DNA from: Planctomycetota bacterium
GTDB lineage: Bacteria; Planctomycetota; SZUA-567
Length of the DNA stretch: 45,629 nucleotides
Assembly (NCBI GenBank): GCA_020060765.1
Contig: JAGUZQ010000018.1
Coordinates: forward strand, 1-45,629
Reading direction: 5' to 3'
Shown here: one piece after another, positions 16,057 through 25,848 of the stretch
Numbering within the stretch: the stretch's first letter is position 1
Layout: each line of letters opens with the position of its first letter
The notes under the pieces: model-generated
The model's input: the letters and a program-made list of their open reading frames with translations, nothing else
What the model was told of the DNA's origin: nothing
The model's database searches: none
Translations under genes and position numbers: made by a program

Positions 16057-17391
16057 TCACAGCAGATCTTCCTCACCTGCATGCTTCGGCATTCCTTCCA
16101 ACTCAATATCAGTCCGGTCGAATGTGATATTCCGTCGCAGAATAAGCATCTTCACCAGGATCGGGGCGGGAAGCGTGGTCAGCACCGAAAGCACGATGAT
16201 GGCGTTGAAGAACTGCGCGTCGAGGATGCCCAGTTCGAGACCGACCGCCGCCGCCGCGAGCGTGGCGGAAAGCTGCGGCACGGTCATGAGCCCGGCGCAG
16301 ATGCCTTTTTCGTGAGTAAACCCGGACAGACGCATGGCCAGCCAGCCGGACAACATTTTGCTCGCGATCAAGCCGATGACCGTCAGAGCGACGATGGCGG
16401 CATTGCCGTTTCCCGACCAGAGAACGCGCAGGTCCGATTGCATGCCGATGGACAGAAAAAGGAACGGAATGATGAGTCCATAGCCGATACGCTCCAGCCT
16501 CCGGTGCAGCGCCCTCTCGTCGTGCTGAACCGCCTTGACCCGCGCCAGTCCCATGCCCGCCACGAACGCCCCGACCACGACGCTGACGCCGATCAATTCG
16601 CCCACGAATACGACGATGAGGACCGTAAGGAGGAAGAACGTGATCTGCGTCTCGTCGCCGGGCTTGATGCGCCCCAGCATCATGGTCCCAAGGCGTGGCA
16701 CCATCCAGAAAGAACTCAGGATATAAACAAGGATAACCGCCAGGAACACCGGCAGGAACGCTCCGCCCAGAGTCTCCGGAGGAATGTGGTCGAACAGGCT
16801 GACGGAATACACGTCTTCCGGCACCTGATGGCGCTTCATCTGCACGCAGACCGCCAGTAGCACCAAGCTCGCGACGTCGGTGATGACTGTCGAGGCGAGA
16901 ACCGCCACGCCAAAGCGGGTCTGCGCGATCCTGAGTTCGCGGATGACGGGAAAGACCACGCCGACCGAATGGGACGCAAACAGCGAGGCATACATCAACT
17001 TGCCGATCAGGTCGTCCGGACGAAAACGCGCGTACACGAGATATCCGGCGATTGCCGGGGCGGCGAACGTCAGCAGGCTCAGCCAGGCAACCGCCGTCTT
17101 CTCGCGGCGGACGATGCCCAGATCCACCTCCATGCCCGCCAGCGCCATGAGGAAGATCAGCCCGAGCATCCCGATGCCGTCGACGGTGGCGAGCATTTGC
17201 GGCACAGGGTAGCCTCGGGCGAAATGCGTGGCGAGCAGGCCGATCAGGTCGAAGGCGTTCGGGCCGATGATCATGCCCACCAGAAGCAGACTGATGACGT
17301 GCGGCACATGCCAGCGGCGCAGCACCTGCGGCACCACGGCGGCCAAGGCAATCAGGATGAGGAAAAGGATCAGATAGGTGAATCCGGTCAT
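16057..17391 (-). CDS. CPA2-family cation:proton antiporter
   Basis: A 444-residue membrane protein with about 12 predicted transmembrane helices. It has typical CPA2 features: LLVGMIIGPNAFDLIG, FLMALAGMEVDLG (the F-L-A-G-x-E motif), SHSVGVVFPVIREL, VVVGAFVAGMGLARV and a final GLELGILDAQFFNAII. It exchanges Na+ or K+ for H+ across the inner membrane. It has no RCK (TrkA) domain, only a short cytoplasmic tail (HAGEEDLL). GGAG lies about 9 bases upstream of the start. Confidence 0.88.
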   Translation of the reverse strand: MTGFTYLILFLILIALAAVVPQVLRRWHVPHVISLLLVGMIIGPNAFDLIGLLATHFARGYPVPQMLATVDGIGMLGLIFLMALAGMEVDLGIVRREKTAVAWLSLLTFAAPAIAGYLVYARFRPDDLIGKLMYASLFASHSVGVVFPVIRELRIAQTRFGVAVLASTVITDVASLVLLAVCVQMKRHQVPEDVYSVSLFDHIPPETLGGAFLPVFLAVILVYILSSFWMVPRLGTMMLGRIKPGDETQITFFLLTVLIVVFVGELIGVSVVVGAFVAGMGLARVKAVQHDERALHRRLERIGYGLIIPFLFLSIGMQSDLRVLWSGNGNAAIVALTVIGLIASKMLSGWLAMRLSGFTHEKGICAGLMTVPQLSATLAAAAVGLELGILDAQFFNAIIVLSVLTTLPAPILVKMLILRRNITFDRTDIELEGMPKHAGEEDLL

Positions 17392-17520
17392 GGATGCGTC
17401 TCCTCAAATGCACGCATCCTCGCGACGCGTACGAATCTGTATTGCAGTATCCCCATTTCTTCCATCTCAAGCCCCGCCGCAATGCCACCGGGACTTCAAG
17501 AAAAAACATCGGCGGTCCGT

Positions 17521-18783
17521 TTATTCGGCGGTTTGGGACTCACCGCCGCCAGTACTCCCGATAATCGACACCGACACATCGAAAGGACGGCCTCGGCGGA
17601 TTCGCCGGATGACGAACTCACAATCGGCGATGACGATCTTGTCGCCGATGCGGATGGGATCTGTCGCTTGCGATTCAAGCCATGAGGCAAGAGTGCCTTT
17701 CATTTCCGACAGTTTCCGCCCAAGGGCGGTTTCGATTTCCTCAATCGCCACACCGGCACCGATCATCCATGTGTTGCCGGCAAGGCGATGCATATGCCGG
17801 GGCAGTCGGTCGAATTCGTCCTCCAGTTCTCCCACCAGTTCCTCGACAATATCCTCCAGGGTAATCAGTCCCATAGCGAGGTTATCGCGATCCCGCACGA
17901 CCGCCATATGCACATGCTGCTCGACAAAGGTTTTGAGCAATTCGGAGCACGGCTTGTCAGGCGTCACGAAATGCACCGGATGAACGATCCCCTCCAGCTT
18001 GGGGCAGTTCGGATTCGTGTGCATGAAATACACCAGTTCCTTGAAATTGACGTAACCGAGGACATTTCGGCGATCGTCTCCTTCGCAGATCAGGAATCGG
18101 GTGTGAGCGTCGATATGCGCGGCGAGCAATGCCTCATGAACGGTTTGCGCCGTGGAGAACATGGACACTTGCGCAAGGGGAATCATCACCTTGCTGGCCG
18201 GGATGCTGGAGAGATGAGGCGCGGTACGGATAATGCGTTCCTGATGGCGACCAATTTCCTTGGAAAGACGAGCCATGGCTGCCAGCGAGGCGATTTCGTC
18301 GACCGTATTCGTTTGCTCGCCGTGCGCTTTGCCGTTCTCGAACGGGCGGTTCAGCCAATAAATGACACGGATCACGGGCGAGAAAACCCGAATGGCGACC
18401 GAAAGAGGAGTAGCGATCAGCAGAGCCAGCCTCCGGTTGTAACGGACGCCCAGCGTCTTGGGGAGGATTTCGGTATATTGCAGCATCAGGAAAGTGAACG
18501 TCAGGGAGAACACCCAGATCCACTCGTCTCCGAACAATTCGTCGAATTGCGCTCCGGCAATGGAAGCGCCTATGGTATGGGCGGCCGTGTTCATGATGAG
18601 GATCACCGCGATCGGACGTTCGATATTGCGCTTGAATCCCTGCCAGATAGCGCCCGCTCCCGGGTGCTTATCCGTCAGTTCGGCTACCTGTGCCGGAGTC
18701 AAGCTGAGAAGCGCCGCCTCCATCAGGGAACAAAGCGCCGAGATTAGAAGTGCGGTCATCACGCTGACGATAAAAATGCTCAT
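17521..18783 (-). CDS. CNNM-transmembrane / CBS-pair / CorC-HlyC protein
   Basis: A 420-residue protein with an N-terminal CNNM (DUF21) membrane domain (about 1-170, LCSLMEAALLSLTPAQ, then EILPKTLGVRYN). A CBS pair follows (about 200-320, VMIPLAQVSMFSTAQ, then MGLITLEDIVEELVGELEDE) and then a C-terminal CorC_HlyC domain (GAGVAIEEIETALGRKL). The family is linked to Mg2+ or Co2+ efflux and sodium-dependent transport. GGAGG precedes the start. It follows the CaCA exchanger by 36 bases on the same strand. Confidence 0.9.
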   Translation of the reverse strand: MSIFIVSVMTALLISALCSLMEAALLSLTPAQVAELTDKHPGAGAIWQGFKRNIERPIAVILIMNTAAHTIGASIAGAQFDELFGDEWIWVFSLTFTFLMLQYTEILPKTLGVRYNRRLALLIATPLSVAIRVFSPVIRVIYWLNRPFENGKAHGEQTNTVDEIASLAAMARLSKEIGRHQERIIRTAPHLSSIPASKVMIPLAQVSMFSTAQTVHEALLAAHIDAHTRFLICEGDDRRNVLGYVNFKELVYFMHTNPNCPKLEGIVHPVHFVTPDKPCSELLKTFVEQHVHMAVVRDRDNLAMGLITLEDIVEELVGELEDEFDRLPRHMHRLAGNTWMIGAGVAIEEIETALGRKLSEMKGTLASWLESQATDPIRIGDKIVIADCEFVIRRIRRGRPFDVSVSIIGSTGGGESQTAE

Positions 18784-18819
18784 GGAACGATAAATCCTCC
18801 ATTGGGTTAATCTCGTTGG

Positions 18820-19785
18820 TCACTGGCAAAATAGAAACGCCACATAGCCTATGTATCCCGCCAGAAACAGCACGGACTCCCATCTATCCAGTTTATGCGC
18901 CTTGCCCGTAAACATGAACAAAAAAAGAAGCGCCACGGCGACCGTCATAACTGTCAAATCGATGGTTTGCCCCATGATAGGCGGAACAGGCGAAATCAAG
19001 ACGCTTGTGCCAAAGATGAAGAGAATATTGAACAGGTTGGAGCCGACGACGTTGCCGACGGCGATATCGGCATTTCCTTTCCACGCCGCGACCGCCGAGG
19101 TGGCCAGTTCGGGAAGCGATGTGCCGATAGCCACGATGGTTAGCGCGATCAGCCGTTCGTCAACTCCCATCAGCCGGGCAAGCTCCACCGCCTGGTTTAC
19201 TGTAAGTTTCCCCCCGCCGACTAATGCTGCCAATCCGACGAAGACCATGAGAATGGATGACGGAATGCCGACAGAAGGCGTTCGTTCATCGCTGTCGTTG
19301 GCGCGATCCCGGAGCATCATCCTCCAGACGTAGAACATGAATCCGCCGAAGCAGACAAGGAGCACTGCGCCTTCCATGCGGGAAAGACCGATGAACATCT
19401 CGCCGGGAAAGACGATAATCACCATGAGCGCGACAAGCAGTATGGACGCCGCCAAGGCCAGGGGAATTTCCTTCCATGTCGTCGATCTCTGGACGATCAG
19501 GGGCCGGATGATGCCGGCTATGCCGAGAATCAATAGGATATTGCAGATGTTGCTCCCTACGACGTTGCCGAAGACAATATCCGATTTCTGATCCAGGCTG
19601 GCCAGAATGTTCACTGACAATTCCGGGGCGGATGTGCCGAAGGCAACCACGGTCAAGCCAATCGCCAAGTCGGATATGCGCAATCGCTTCGCCAATGCCG
19701 AGGCGCCCCGCACCAACGCTTCCGCGCCGACAATCAAGATTGCCATGCCGACCAACAGGAAAAGAATACTCACACACGCAGTCAT
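18820..19785 (-). CDS. Calcium/sodium:proton antiporter (CaCA family, YrbG type)
   Basis: A 321-residue membrane exchanger with the two inverted alpha repeats of the family: FGTSAPELSVNILA with GNVVGSNICNILLI, and IGTSLPELATSAVA with GNVVGSNLFNILFI. These repeats carry the ion-binding Glu and Asn/Ser residues. About ten helices are predicted. I placed the start at 19785 because GGAAGGA lies about 6 bases upstream. An ATG at 19815 would add ten residues without a ribosome site. It probably exports Ca2+ in exchange for Na+ or H+. Confidence 0.9.
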   Translation of the reverse strand: MTACVSILFLLVGMAILIVGAEALVRGASALAKRLRISDLAIGLTVVAFGTSAPELSVNILASLDQKSDIVFGNVVGSNICNILLILGIAGIIRPLIVQRSTTWKEIPLALAASILLVALMVIIVFPGEMFIGLSRMEGAVLLVCFGGFMFYVWRMMLRDRANDSDERTPSVGIPSSILMVFVGLAALVGGGKLTVNQAVELARLMGVDERLIALTIVAIGTSLPELATSAVAAWKGNADIAVGNVVGSNLFNILFIFGTSVLISPVPPIMGQTIDLTVMTVAVALLFLFMFTGKAHKLDRWESVLFLAGYIGYVAFLFCQ

Positions 19786-19863
19786 AGGTTCCTTCCAAAA
19801 GGCGCAAGCTTGCACGGCTTAAGCGTGGCCCCGGCTTTCAGGATCGCGCATGCTTCTGTTCCG

Positions 19864-20058
19864 CTAGCTCTCCCAGATTGGCTCGTTGCACTCATCACAG
19901 ATTTTCGTGGGGTAAAACGCCAGCATGAGCCATATAGGAAGCCATAATCCGCAAGAGATGATCGTAATGAGCAATTGTTTCCAGTGGACGACCCGATCGA
20001 TATGCCAGGTAACGTCCTTCTTGCAGCGTTTGCAATATTTGGTGGTTGTGGTATCCAT
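19864..20058 (-). CDS. Small zinc-ribbon membrane protein
   Basis: A 64-residue protein. CKRCKKDVTWH near the N-terminus and CDECNEPIW near the C-terminus supply two CxxC pairs of a zinc ribbon. Between them is a single hydrophobic helix (LLITIISCGLWLPIWLMLAF). The start at 20058 has GGAGAG upstream. Such small ribbon-plus-helix proteins are common and of unknown function. Confidence 0.75.
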   Translation of the reverse strand: MDTTTTKYCKRCKKDVTWHIDRVVHWKQLLITIISCGLWLPIWLMLAFYPTKICDECNEPIWES

Positions 20059-20670
20059 TTTATCACTCTCCGTACCCGGGACGCCGTATGGGCTCCCGAT
20101 AGCCTTAATGTAAGGAATAACCGCCCCGCCGCATGAAAGCGGCGGGAAAAACGGCGTACCGATTCGAGGAAGGGTGTGAATCAAATACGAAGGGTTTGAT
20201 ATCGGATATGGAAAGGACGTTCCGAACCGCAAGGATCAAGGCGGGATGCGTTCGTAAGGCAATGATTGCCGTGAAGAAGCGGCTGCAAATAGAAGGAGAG
20301 AACGACGAAGGACAAGACCCCGAAGCCAAACAAGCAACCGCCTCGCTTCTTGTTTGAAAGATTGCCGAGAAGATACCCGTGTTCAGAAGGAATTTTCAAC
20401 AAGACGGCATGCTGATCGCTGGCAGTGGGAATCGCTCCGCTTTCGCCCGATAACGGCGAAGCCCCGTAAAGAACGGAGAGGAGCAAAAGAAGGAGAGTGG
20501 GGCGTTTCCATAATGCTGTCATGATCATAAAATATAGCAACATCTGTTCCATATGTCAAAAAGAACCCGCCCGACTTCCACGAAGGGTTCGTTTTCATCG
20601 AAAGATGATCACCAAACAACAACCAAGCCGAGTCATGCATTCGAATCTCATCGCAGATGACAAGTAATGA
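20059..20670. other. Intergenic stretch, no convincing gene
   Basis: This stretch of about 610 bases holds overlapping frames on both strands. A minus-strand frame from 20522 begins with a signal-peptide-like segment (MTALWKRPTLLLLLLSVLYG), but its remainder has no domain and no clear ribosome site. A plus-strand 74-codon frame from 20133 lacks a ribosome site too. It may be gene debris. Confidence 0.4.
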
Positions 20671-21849
20671 TCAATTCGTTTCCGTTTGCGCGGTAATGCC
20701 ATTTCGCGCGATTAGCTCGGACGCTGCTTTGGGTGTATTGCATTCGAGAAATGCCGCCCGGTTGGACTTCTTGTGCATCAGACGGGCAAGCTGCGACAGC
20801 ACGACCAAGTATTGGCCGTAGTCCTCGCGAGGAGTAATCAGCAGGAACGCGAAGCGTACGCGTTCGGCGTCCCGCCCGGAAAAGGGCACGCCGTCCGGAA
20901 ATACGCCCAGGCAACCGACGATGCTGGAAAAACCCGGCAAGGCCGCGTGGGGGACGGCTACCTCGCACCCGACGGCTGTCGGCTGGATGCTCTCACGTTC
21001 CGCCGCCGCCGCGCGCACGGTCGCGGCAAGGTTTACCGGAATCTGTCGTTCCTCCACCAAGGCATCAACCAGAAGAGAGATAGCCTCCCATTTGTCGCGT
21101 GGAAACAGGTTCAGGCGAATCGTATCCTCCCAATACACCTCGGCGAGCCCGATTTCCTTCGTCTGGGCCGGGATCAACAGCAACGTGGAATTGGAAACGG
21201 CCTCGAGAACCTCGTAAGGAATCGCGCCTTCCGCATGCTGAACCAGACGCCAATCGCTTGGGCCTCCCATGAGGAGCAGTTCGTTCGCAGAAAGGTTGTC
21301 CGCGATGCTCTGCGGAACCGAATCGCCGATAACCAGCTCAATGGATGCGTCTACGCCCTGTAATTTGCACTGAAGCGTCATGGCGGAGCGGATCTCGTCG
21401 AGGTATTGCTCCCAAGCGGGAGAACCGGCAGGTAATTGCGCCAGCGGGCGGACAATGCGGAGCACCCGTACTTGTATGTTCCACGCCTTCCCCAGCCGTC
21501 CAGCCAAATCGATGGCCTTGAGCGCACGCGTGCCGCCGCCGCTAGCAACGACGATTCCGCCGTATCTGCTTCCGGGAATGCCCCGCGATAGGAGCAGATC
21601 CATTGTTCCTCCAGAGGGAATTCCGACAAGGCGCTGTAATTCGGCTTCGGCAGGTGGCAGCTCTGCAAGCAGAAAGCATTCTTTCCCGTCTGCAAACGGA
21701 GGCGGAGTAATGGCGCCATGAATGCCGTTGGGGAAAAGGATGGGATCCGCGCCGCACGCACGGGCAAGTTCGAGTCCGGACTGTATCCACCTCCCGGACT
21801 CAACACTTGTCCCGCCGACAAGAATGGCATGGTGACGTGCGGCGTTCAT
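20671..21849 (-). CDS. Universal-stress-like domain fused to PTS EIIA (PtsN-type) domain
   Basis: A 392-residue cytoplasmic protein. Residues about 1-245 resemble a degenerate tandem USP/HUP fold (MNAARHHAILVGGTS, LELARACGADP, SANELLLMGGPSDW, SNSTLLLIPA). Residues about 245-390 are a PTS EIIA type-2 domain with EVAVPHAALPGF, in which the His is the phosphorylation site, and FAFLLITPREDYGQYL. PtsN-type EIIA proteins control K+ transport. This gene overlaps the CPA2-RCK antiporter gene by 4 bases, which points to control of that antiporter. Confidence 0.82.
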   Translation of the reverse strand: MNAARHHAILVGGTSVESGRWIQSGLELARACGADPILFPNGIHGAITPPPFADGKECFLLAELPPAEAELQRLVGIPSGGTMDLLLSRGIPGSRYGGIVVASGGGTRALKAIDLAGRLGKAWNIQVRVLRIVRPLAQLPAGSPAWEQYLDEIRSAMTLQCKLQGVDASIELVIGDSVPQSIADNLSANELLLMGGPSDWRLVQHAEGAIPYEVLEAVSNSTLLLIPAQTKEIGLAEVYWEDTIRLNLFPRDKWEAISLLVDALVEERQIPVNLAATVRAAAAERESIQPTAVGCEVAVPHAALPGFSSIVGCLGVFPDGVPFSGRDAERVRFAFLLITPREDYGQYLVVLSQLARLMHKKSNRAAFLECNTPKAASELIARNGITAQTETN

Positions 21850-23546
21850 GTTGCATTTCCTTCAGTGGAAAGCAGCGATTCGGTGGCGTTCAGAGGAATG
21901 TCGCCGGAGAGCGAGGCGGTCATGGCCAATGCCACTTCCTGCTCCTCGAAAAATATCCGGGTCGCGCCCGCTGCCGTCAGCGATTCCCTTTCTCCGATGA
22001 AGCGCGCCCTAACAAAGATATCGATGGCGGGATTCAGAAACCGCGCTGCCTGGATGGCGGCCGTCCGCTGCCGCAGATCTGGAATCGTGATGAACATCCC
22101 GCGCGCCAGCTCTACGCCGGCACGCTGCAGAACGGAGGAGTGGGAAGCGTCTCCGTAGACCGCATCCAATTTTTCGGCATGAAGCGCGGCGACTGTATCC
22201 ATGTTCAAATCCACGATCACCGGCCGATAGCCGCTCTCCCGGATCTTGGCCGCCACCATTTTCCCCACGGGCCCGTAGCCGATTACGATGATGCGGGGTT
22301 GCTCGTTCGGACAATCCTGACTTTCCGGCATGGAGCCGCCGGTGGAGTGGGAATATTTGCGCAGACGCTTCTCGACCCAGTTGGCGATATTGACCAGAAA
22401 CGGGGAGGTCAGCATCGAGAGTACGGCCAGCGTCAGCACGAATTGGTAAACCTCCGCGCGCAGAACGCCCTCCTGCACCGCGTGCGCCCCGAGGGCGAAG
22501 GACAATTCGCTGATCTGCGCCAAGGCGATGCCTACACCCACCGCCAACGCAAGCGGCGTCTTGAGAAGGCCCACCGCCAACGAGTCGAGAACCGCCTTGA
22601 TCGCGATGAACAGAACGAAGCACGCCGCCAGCGCCGACGCATGTTGCCAGACGTATTGAAAATCAACCATCATGCCGATCATGATAAAAAAGAATCCCAG
22701 CGCCAGATTGCGGACGACCTGCAACTCGGCCAGCACCTGCGAGGCAAAATGCGTGCGCGCGAGGACGAGACCACCCATGAATGCGCCGAGGGCGGTCGAC
22801 CCACCCGCATAACGCGCGGCCAGGGCGATGGCCAGGCAGCAACCGAGCGAGAAGAGCGAAAACGCCTCCTTGTGGCGCAATGCCGCGAGGCGGGCAAAGA
22901 GACGCGGCAGCACCCAACTGCTGAACGCGAACAGGAGCGGCAACAGAAGCAGCGGCAGAACCGTCTGCCCCAGCACGCCCAGCCAATCCGCCGCATGTTC
23001 CGTTCCGTCCGGCATAGTGATCGCCCGTCCCTTCACTAGCGCCCGCAATGCCGGAAGAAATCCGAGCACGATCACGACCAGAATGTCCTGAAACAGGCTG
23101 ACCGCGACCGCGATCCGGGACTTCTGGCTGTCCAGTTCGCCGGATTCCTCATACGCCTTGAGCAGAACGGCGGTCGAACTGCATGCCAGCATCAGGCCGA
23201 TGATGACCGCTTCCGGCACATCCAGCCCGAGAAGGATTGATGTACCCAGGCCCGCGCATGTGACCAGCGCCACTTGCAGGAACCCGCCGACCACGAACAT
23301 CCTGAGCATGGTCCTCACCTTGGTGGCGTCGATCCCAAGCCCGGCGGTGAACATCAGGAGAATCACGCCGATTTCAGCCAGCGATTCGGCCTGCTGCTGC
23401 GACTCGAAGATTTCGGAATGATAGGGCGCGACGAGAATCCCCAGCAGGAGATACGCCAGACTGGAGGAAATCCCGAACCGGTTCAGCACAATCGCAAGCA
23501 GCGCGGCGCCGAGAATAAGAACCGTGAATATGACCAGAACCTGCAT
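21846..23546 (-). CDS. Cation:proton antiporter with RCK/TrkA-N domain (KefB/KefC-like)
   Basis: A 566-residue protein. It has about 12 transmembrane helices (1-385) with LGILVAPYHSEIF, LLMFTAGLGIDATKV, SSTAVLLKAYEESGELDS and ALGAFMGGLVLARTHF. A cytoplasmic TrkA-N Rossmann domain follows, starting IIVIGYGPVGKMVA (GxGxxG) and VYGDASHSSVLQRAGVE. It probably exchanges K+ or Na+ for H+ under control of NAD(H) or glutathione-type ligands. I placed the start at 23546 (GGAG upstream). The ATG at 23651 would add 35 residues that do not look membrane-like. A USP-EIIA gene follows with an ATGA overlap. Confidence 0.9.
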   Translation of the reverse strand: MQVLVIFTVLILGAALLAIVLNRFGISSSLAYLLLGILVAPYHSEIFESQQQAESLAEIGVILLMFTAGLGIDATKVRTMLRMFVVGGFLQVALVTCAGLGTSILLGLDVPEAVIIGLMLACSSTAVLLKAYEESGELDSQKSRIAVAVSLFQDILVVIVLGFLPALRALVKGRAITMPDGTEHAADWLGVLGQTVLPLLLLPLLFAFSSWVLPRLFARLAALRHKEAFSLFSLGCCLAIALAARYAGGSTALGAFMGGLVLARTHFASQVLAELQVVRNLALGFFFIMIGMMVDFQYVWQHASALAACFVLFIAIKAVLDSLAVGLLKTPLALAVGVGIALAQISELSFALGAHAVQEGVLRAEVYQFVLTLAVLSMLTSPFLVNIANWVEKRLRKYSHSTGGSMPESQDCPNEQPRIIVIGYGPVGKMVAAKIRESGYRPVIVDLNMDTVAALHAEKLDAVYGDASHSSVLQRAGVELARGMFITIPDLRQRTAAIQAARFLNPAIDIFVRARFIGERESLTAAGATRIFFEEQEVALAMTASLSGDIPLNATESLLSTEGNAT

Positions 23547-23654
23547 GATGCACTCCAAAATGGAAAAAACGGTCCCGGGCGGCATTCCCGCATGGTGATG
23601 AACCATGATGAAACCGAATGACCGCCCGAGACCAATACGGTCAGTTGCCAATGC

Positions 23655-24908
23655 TCAAAAAACAAAGCCGTGCGGGATCACCGCCTTCTTCGGGATTACG
23701 ATGATTCCATCCCTGACATGCAACCGGCCTTCCGGATCGTCATATTCCCGAAGATTTCTTTCGTTCAAGAGACGCACGCCATTTCCGATACAGACGTTCT
23801 TGTCGAGTATGGAGCGCCGGATGACGGAGCCTTCGCCCACGCCAAGGCGCGGCTCGGTTCCTTTGGCCATCTCCTCGGACTCGTAGTAATCCGCGCCCAT
23901 CATGACCACTTCCTGCAGGTCGGCATGGGGAAAAATCCGGCTGCGCATTCCGATCACGGAACGGCGGATAGCGCATTCCTCGATGATGACGCCGTCCGAT
24001 ACGATGCTCCATTTGATATGCGCATCGCAAATCTTGGACGGAGGCAGGAACGGCGTATCCGTGTAGAGCTGGTGCTTGCGGTCGAACAGATTGAAGCGCG
24101 GCAGGCCGTCGCAGACCTCAAGATTCGCATGGAAAAAAGCGCCGATGGTGCCGATATCCTCCCAATACCCGTCGAACGAGTAGGCGTTGACCACCTCCCG
24201 GCTGATGCACAGCGGGATGATGTCTTTCCCGAAGTCCATGAGCGAGGAATGATCCGTTAAAATACGTGACAAGAGCGGCCAATCGAACAGGTAAATTCCC
24301 ATGGAACCGAGATACGGTCTTTCCGGAATCGCATGGGTGGTTGCTTTCAGGGCTGGCAATCGGTCCGGTGAAGGCTTTTCCACGAAATCCCTGACTCGGC
24401 CTTCGGCATCCGCCTGCAGAATGCCCAGATCCGACGCCTTCTGCGCGGAAACCGGCTGCGCGGCAATGCTGATTCCCGCCCTGCTTTCCCGGTGAGAACG
24501 GACGAAATCGGCGAAATCCATGCGATACAGATGATCTCCGGAAAGGATCAGCACCCGCTCGACCGGCTCTTCGCCGATGTGCGTCAGGGATTTCCGCACC
24601 GCATCGGCCGTTCCCTGGAACCATTCACCTTGGCTTTCGCGTTGGTCAGCCGCGAGAATTTCCACGAAACCGCTTGAATACCGGTCGAAGCGGTAAGAGC
24701 GGGCGATGTGGTGATTCAGTGAGGCCGAATTAAACTGCGTCAATACATAAATATGACGAATGCCGGAGTTGATACAGTTGCTGATCGGGATATCGATCAG
24801 CCGGTAGTTTCCGATCAACGGTACGGCCGGTTTGCTCCGGTCACGCGTCAGCGGCCACAGGCGGCTGCCCCGACCGCCGCCCAAGATCACCGCAATGGTT
24901 CCGTCCAT
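23655..24908 (-). CDS. glgC: Glucose-1-phosphate adenylyltransferase
   Basis: A 417-residue protein that makes ADP-glucose from ATP and glucose 1-phosphate, the committed step of glycogen synthesis. The nucleotidyltransferase signature is [20 protein letters not shown] (6-25), followed by [17 protein letters not shown]. Further GlgC motifs are [32 protein letters not shown] and [17 protein letters not shown] left-handed beta-helix of hexapeptide type forms the C-terminus. AAGGATA precedes the start. Its place in an ion-stress array is unusual, and it may link carbon storage to stress. Confidence 0.95.
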   Translation of the reverse strand: MDGTIAVILGGGRGSRLWPLTRDRSKPAVPLIGNYRLIDIPISNCINSGIRHIYVLTQFNSASLNHHIARSYRFDRYSSGFVEILAADQRESQGEWFQGTADAVRKSLTHIGEEPVERVLILSGDHLYRMDFADFVRSHRESRAGISIAAQPVSAQKASDLGILQADAEGRVRDFVEKPSPDRLPALKATTHAIPERPYLGSMGIYLFDWPLLSRILTDHSSLMDFGKDIIPLCISREVVNAYSFDGYWEDIGTIGAFFHANLEVCDGLPRFNLFDRKHQLYTDTPFLPPSKICDAHIKWSIVSDGVIIEECAIRRSVIGMRSRIFPHADLQEVVMMGADYYESEEMAKGTEPRLGVGEGSVIRRSILDKNVCIGNGVRLLNERNLREYDDPEGRLHVRDGIIVIPKKAVIPHGFVF

Positions 24909-24940
24909 ACGAATATCCTTTTCATGGCATAAAAGCCGCG

Positions 24941-25363
24941 TCAGGCTGTTTGGAGCCGTGCGATCAGTATTGTCTCCCGCAAGCGTTTCGTGTCGATGGG
25001 CTTGGGGACAAGGTAGACGTAACGCTCCTCGATTCCGGCCTCATGGATTTTTTTTGTCTCGTCCGTCTCGCCCAACAGGATAAACGGAACCAGGCGATTG
25101 GAGCGCGTCCGGCAAAGTATCCGGACATCCTCGTTCTCCACTGTCGGCAAATCCAGAATCAGCAGGCGGAACGGTATGGCGCGTCGAACCGCCTCCTTGA
25201 CCGCATCCACATCGGGAAAACAGCAAGAATATAGATCTACGTCCATGAGCATATCAGCAAGCAACCGTGTAAGTTCCACATCCCGCGAGACAATAAGAGC
25301 GTAACCGACGAACGGGATTCGTCTTCTTCGCAACCAACGGAAAAGCCGATCGACGAATCTCAT
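24941..25363 (-). CDS. Atypical response-regulator receiver-domain protein
   Basis: A 140-residue protein. After a basic N-terminus ([17 protein letters not shown]) it has a CheY-like fold: [38 protein letters not shown] with the presumed phosphoacceptor D71, and [17 protein letters not shown] with the conserved Lys. The usual acidic pair after strand 1 is reduced to one Asp, and the Thr/Ser of strand 4 appears replaced (LLGETDE). It may signal without standard phosphorylation. It has no output domain. No kinase gene is nearby. Confidence 0.7.
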   Translation of the reverse strand: MRFVDRLFRWLRRRRIPFVGYALIVSRDVELTRLLADMLMDVDLYSCCFPDVDAVKEAVRRAIPFRLLILDLPTVENEDVRILCRTRSNRLVPFILLGETDETKKIHEAGIEERYVYLVPKPIDTKRLRETILIARLQTA

Positions 25364-25380
25364 GTCAATCCATCCGGAAT

Positions 25381-25683
25381 TTATGGTTCAATCGTTTCTC
25401 CTGGTGCTTGATGCCGCGCAATGAGTTCCTCGGTCGCATCTCGCATCTCTCGCAGCATGGCTTCCGAATATCCGACAAAGTGCCCCGAATTCTCCACAAA
25501 CGCCCTGATAAGCTCACGTTCCGCCATAGCATTTCCCAATTCGTCGGCATATCGCAGTTCCCGGCGGACGTCATCAATCCAGTGGATCATCAGGGATACG
25601 CCGGTGATGGCGGCAGAAATCCGTTGCGAGAATTCCGCGACCCTTTCCGTGCGCCCTGGTTTCGCGCATTCACCATGCTCCAT
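25381..25683 (-). CDS. Small helical protein of unknown function
   Basis: A 100-residue protein that appears mostly alpha-helical. It shows VAEFSQRISAAITGVSLMIH, WIDDVRRELRYADELGNAMA and MLREMRDATEELIARH. I recognise no family. I placed the start at 25683 because GGAGAGG lies about 9 bases upstream. An ATG at 25713 would add ten residues. It ends 17 bases before the receiver-domain gene, so the two are probably co-translated and may interact. Confidence 0.55.
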   Translation of the reverse strand: MEHGECAKPGRTERVAEFSQRISAAITGVSLMIHWIDDVRRELRYADELGNAMAERELIRAFVENSGHFVGYSEAMLREMRDATEELIARHQAPGETIEP

Positions 25684-25848
25684 GATAGACGCCTCTCCGT
25701 TACAAGTCGGCAATTGCAGGCACTGCTACCGGCACTCGCGCGAACATGCCTTGTTTCGCCTCGATCACCAATGCGGCTGATTCCCTACTTCAAAGTGACA
25801 TCCCCTCCCAAACGCGCATACCTATTTGCCATATGATTCAGTGCGACA

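Noticed and set aside
16109..17509. Long minus-strand frame of 466 codons over the antiporter gene
   Set aside because: It is the frame-shifted shadow of the CPA2 antiporter, rich in Arg, Gly and His with no membrane helices, whereas the antiporter frame has clear family motifs.
20181..20522. Minus-strand frame with a signal-peptide-like start
   Set aside because: The N-terminus looks plausible, but the rest has no recognisable pattern, no Shine-Dalgarno precedes it, and the opposite strand is equally open. Kept only as a note in the gap entry.
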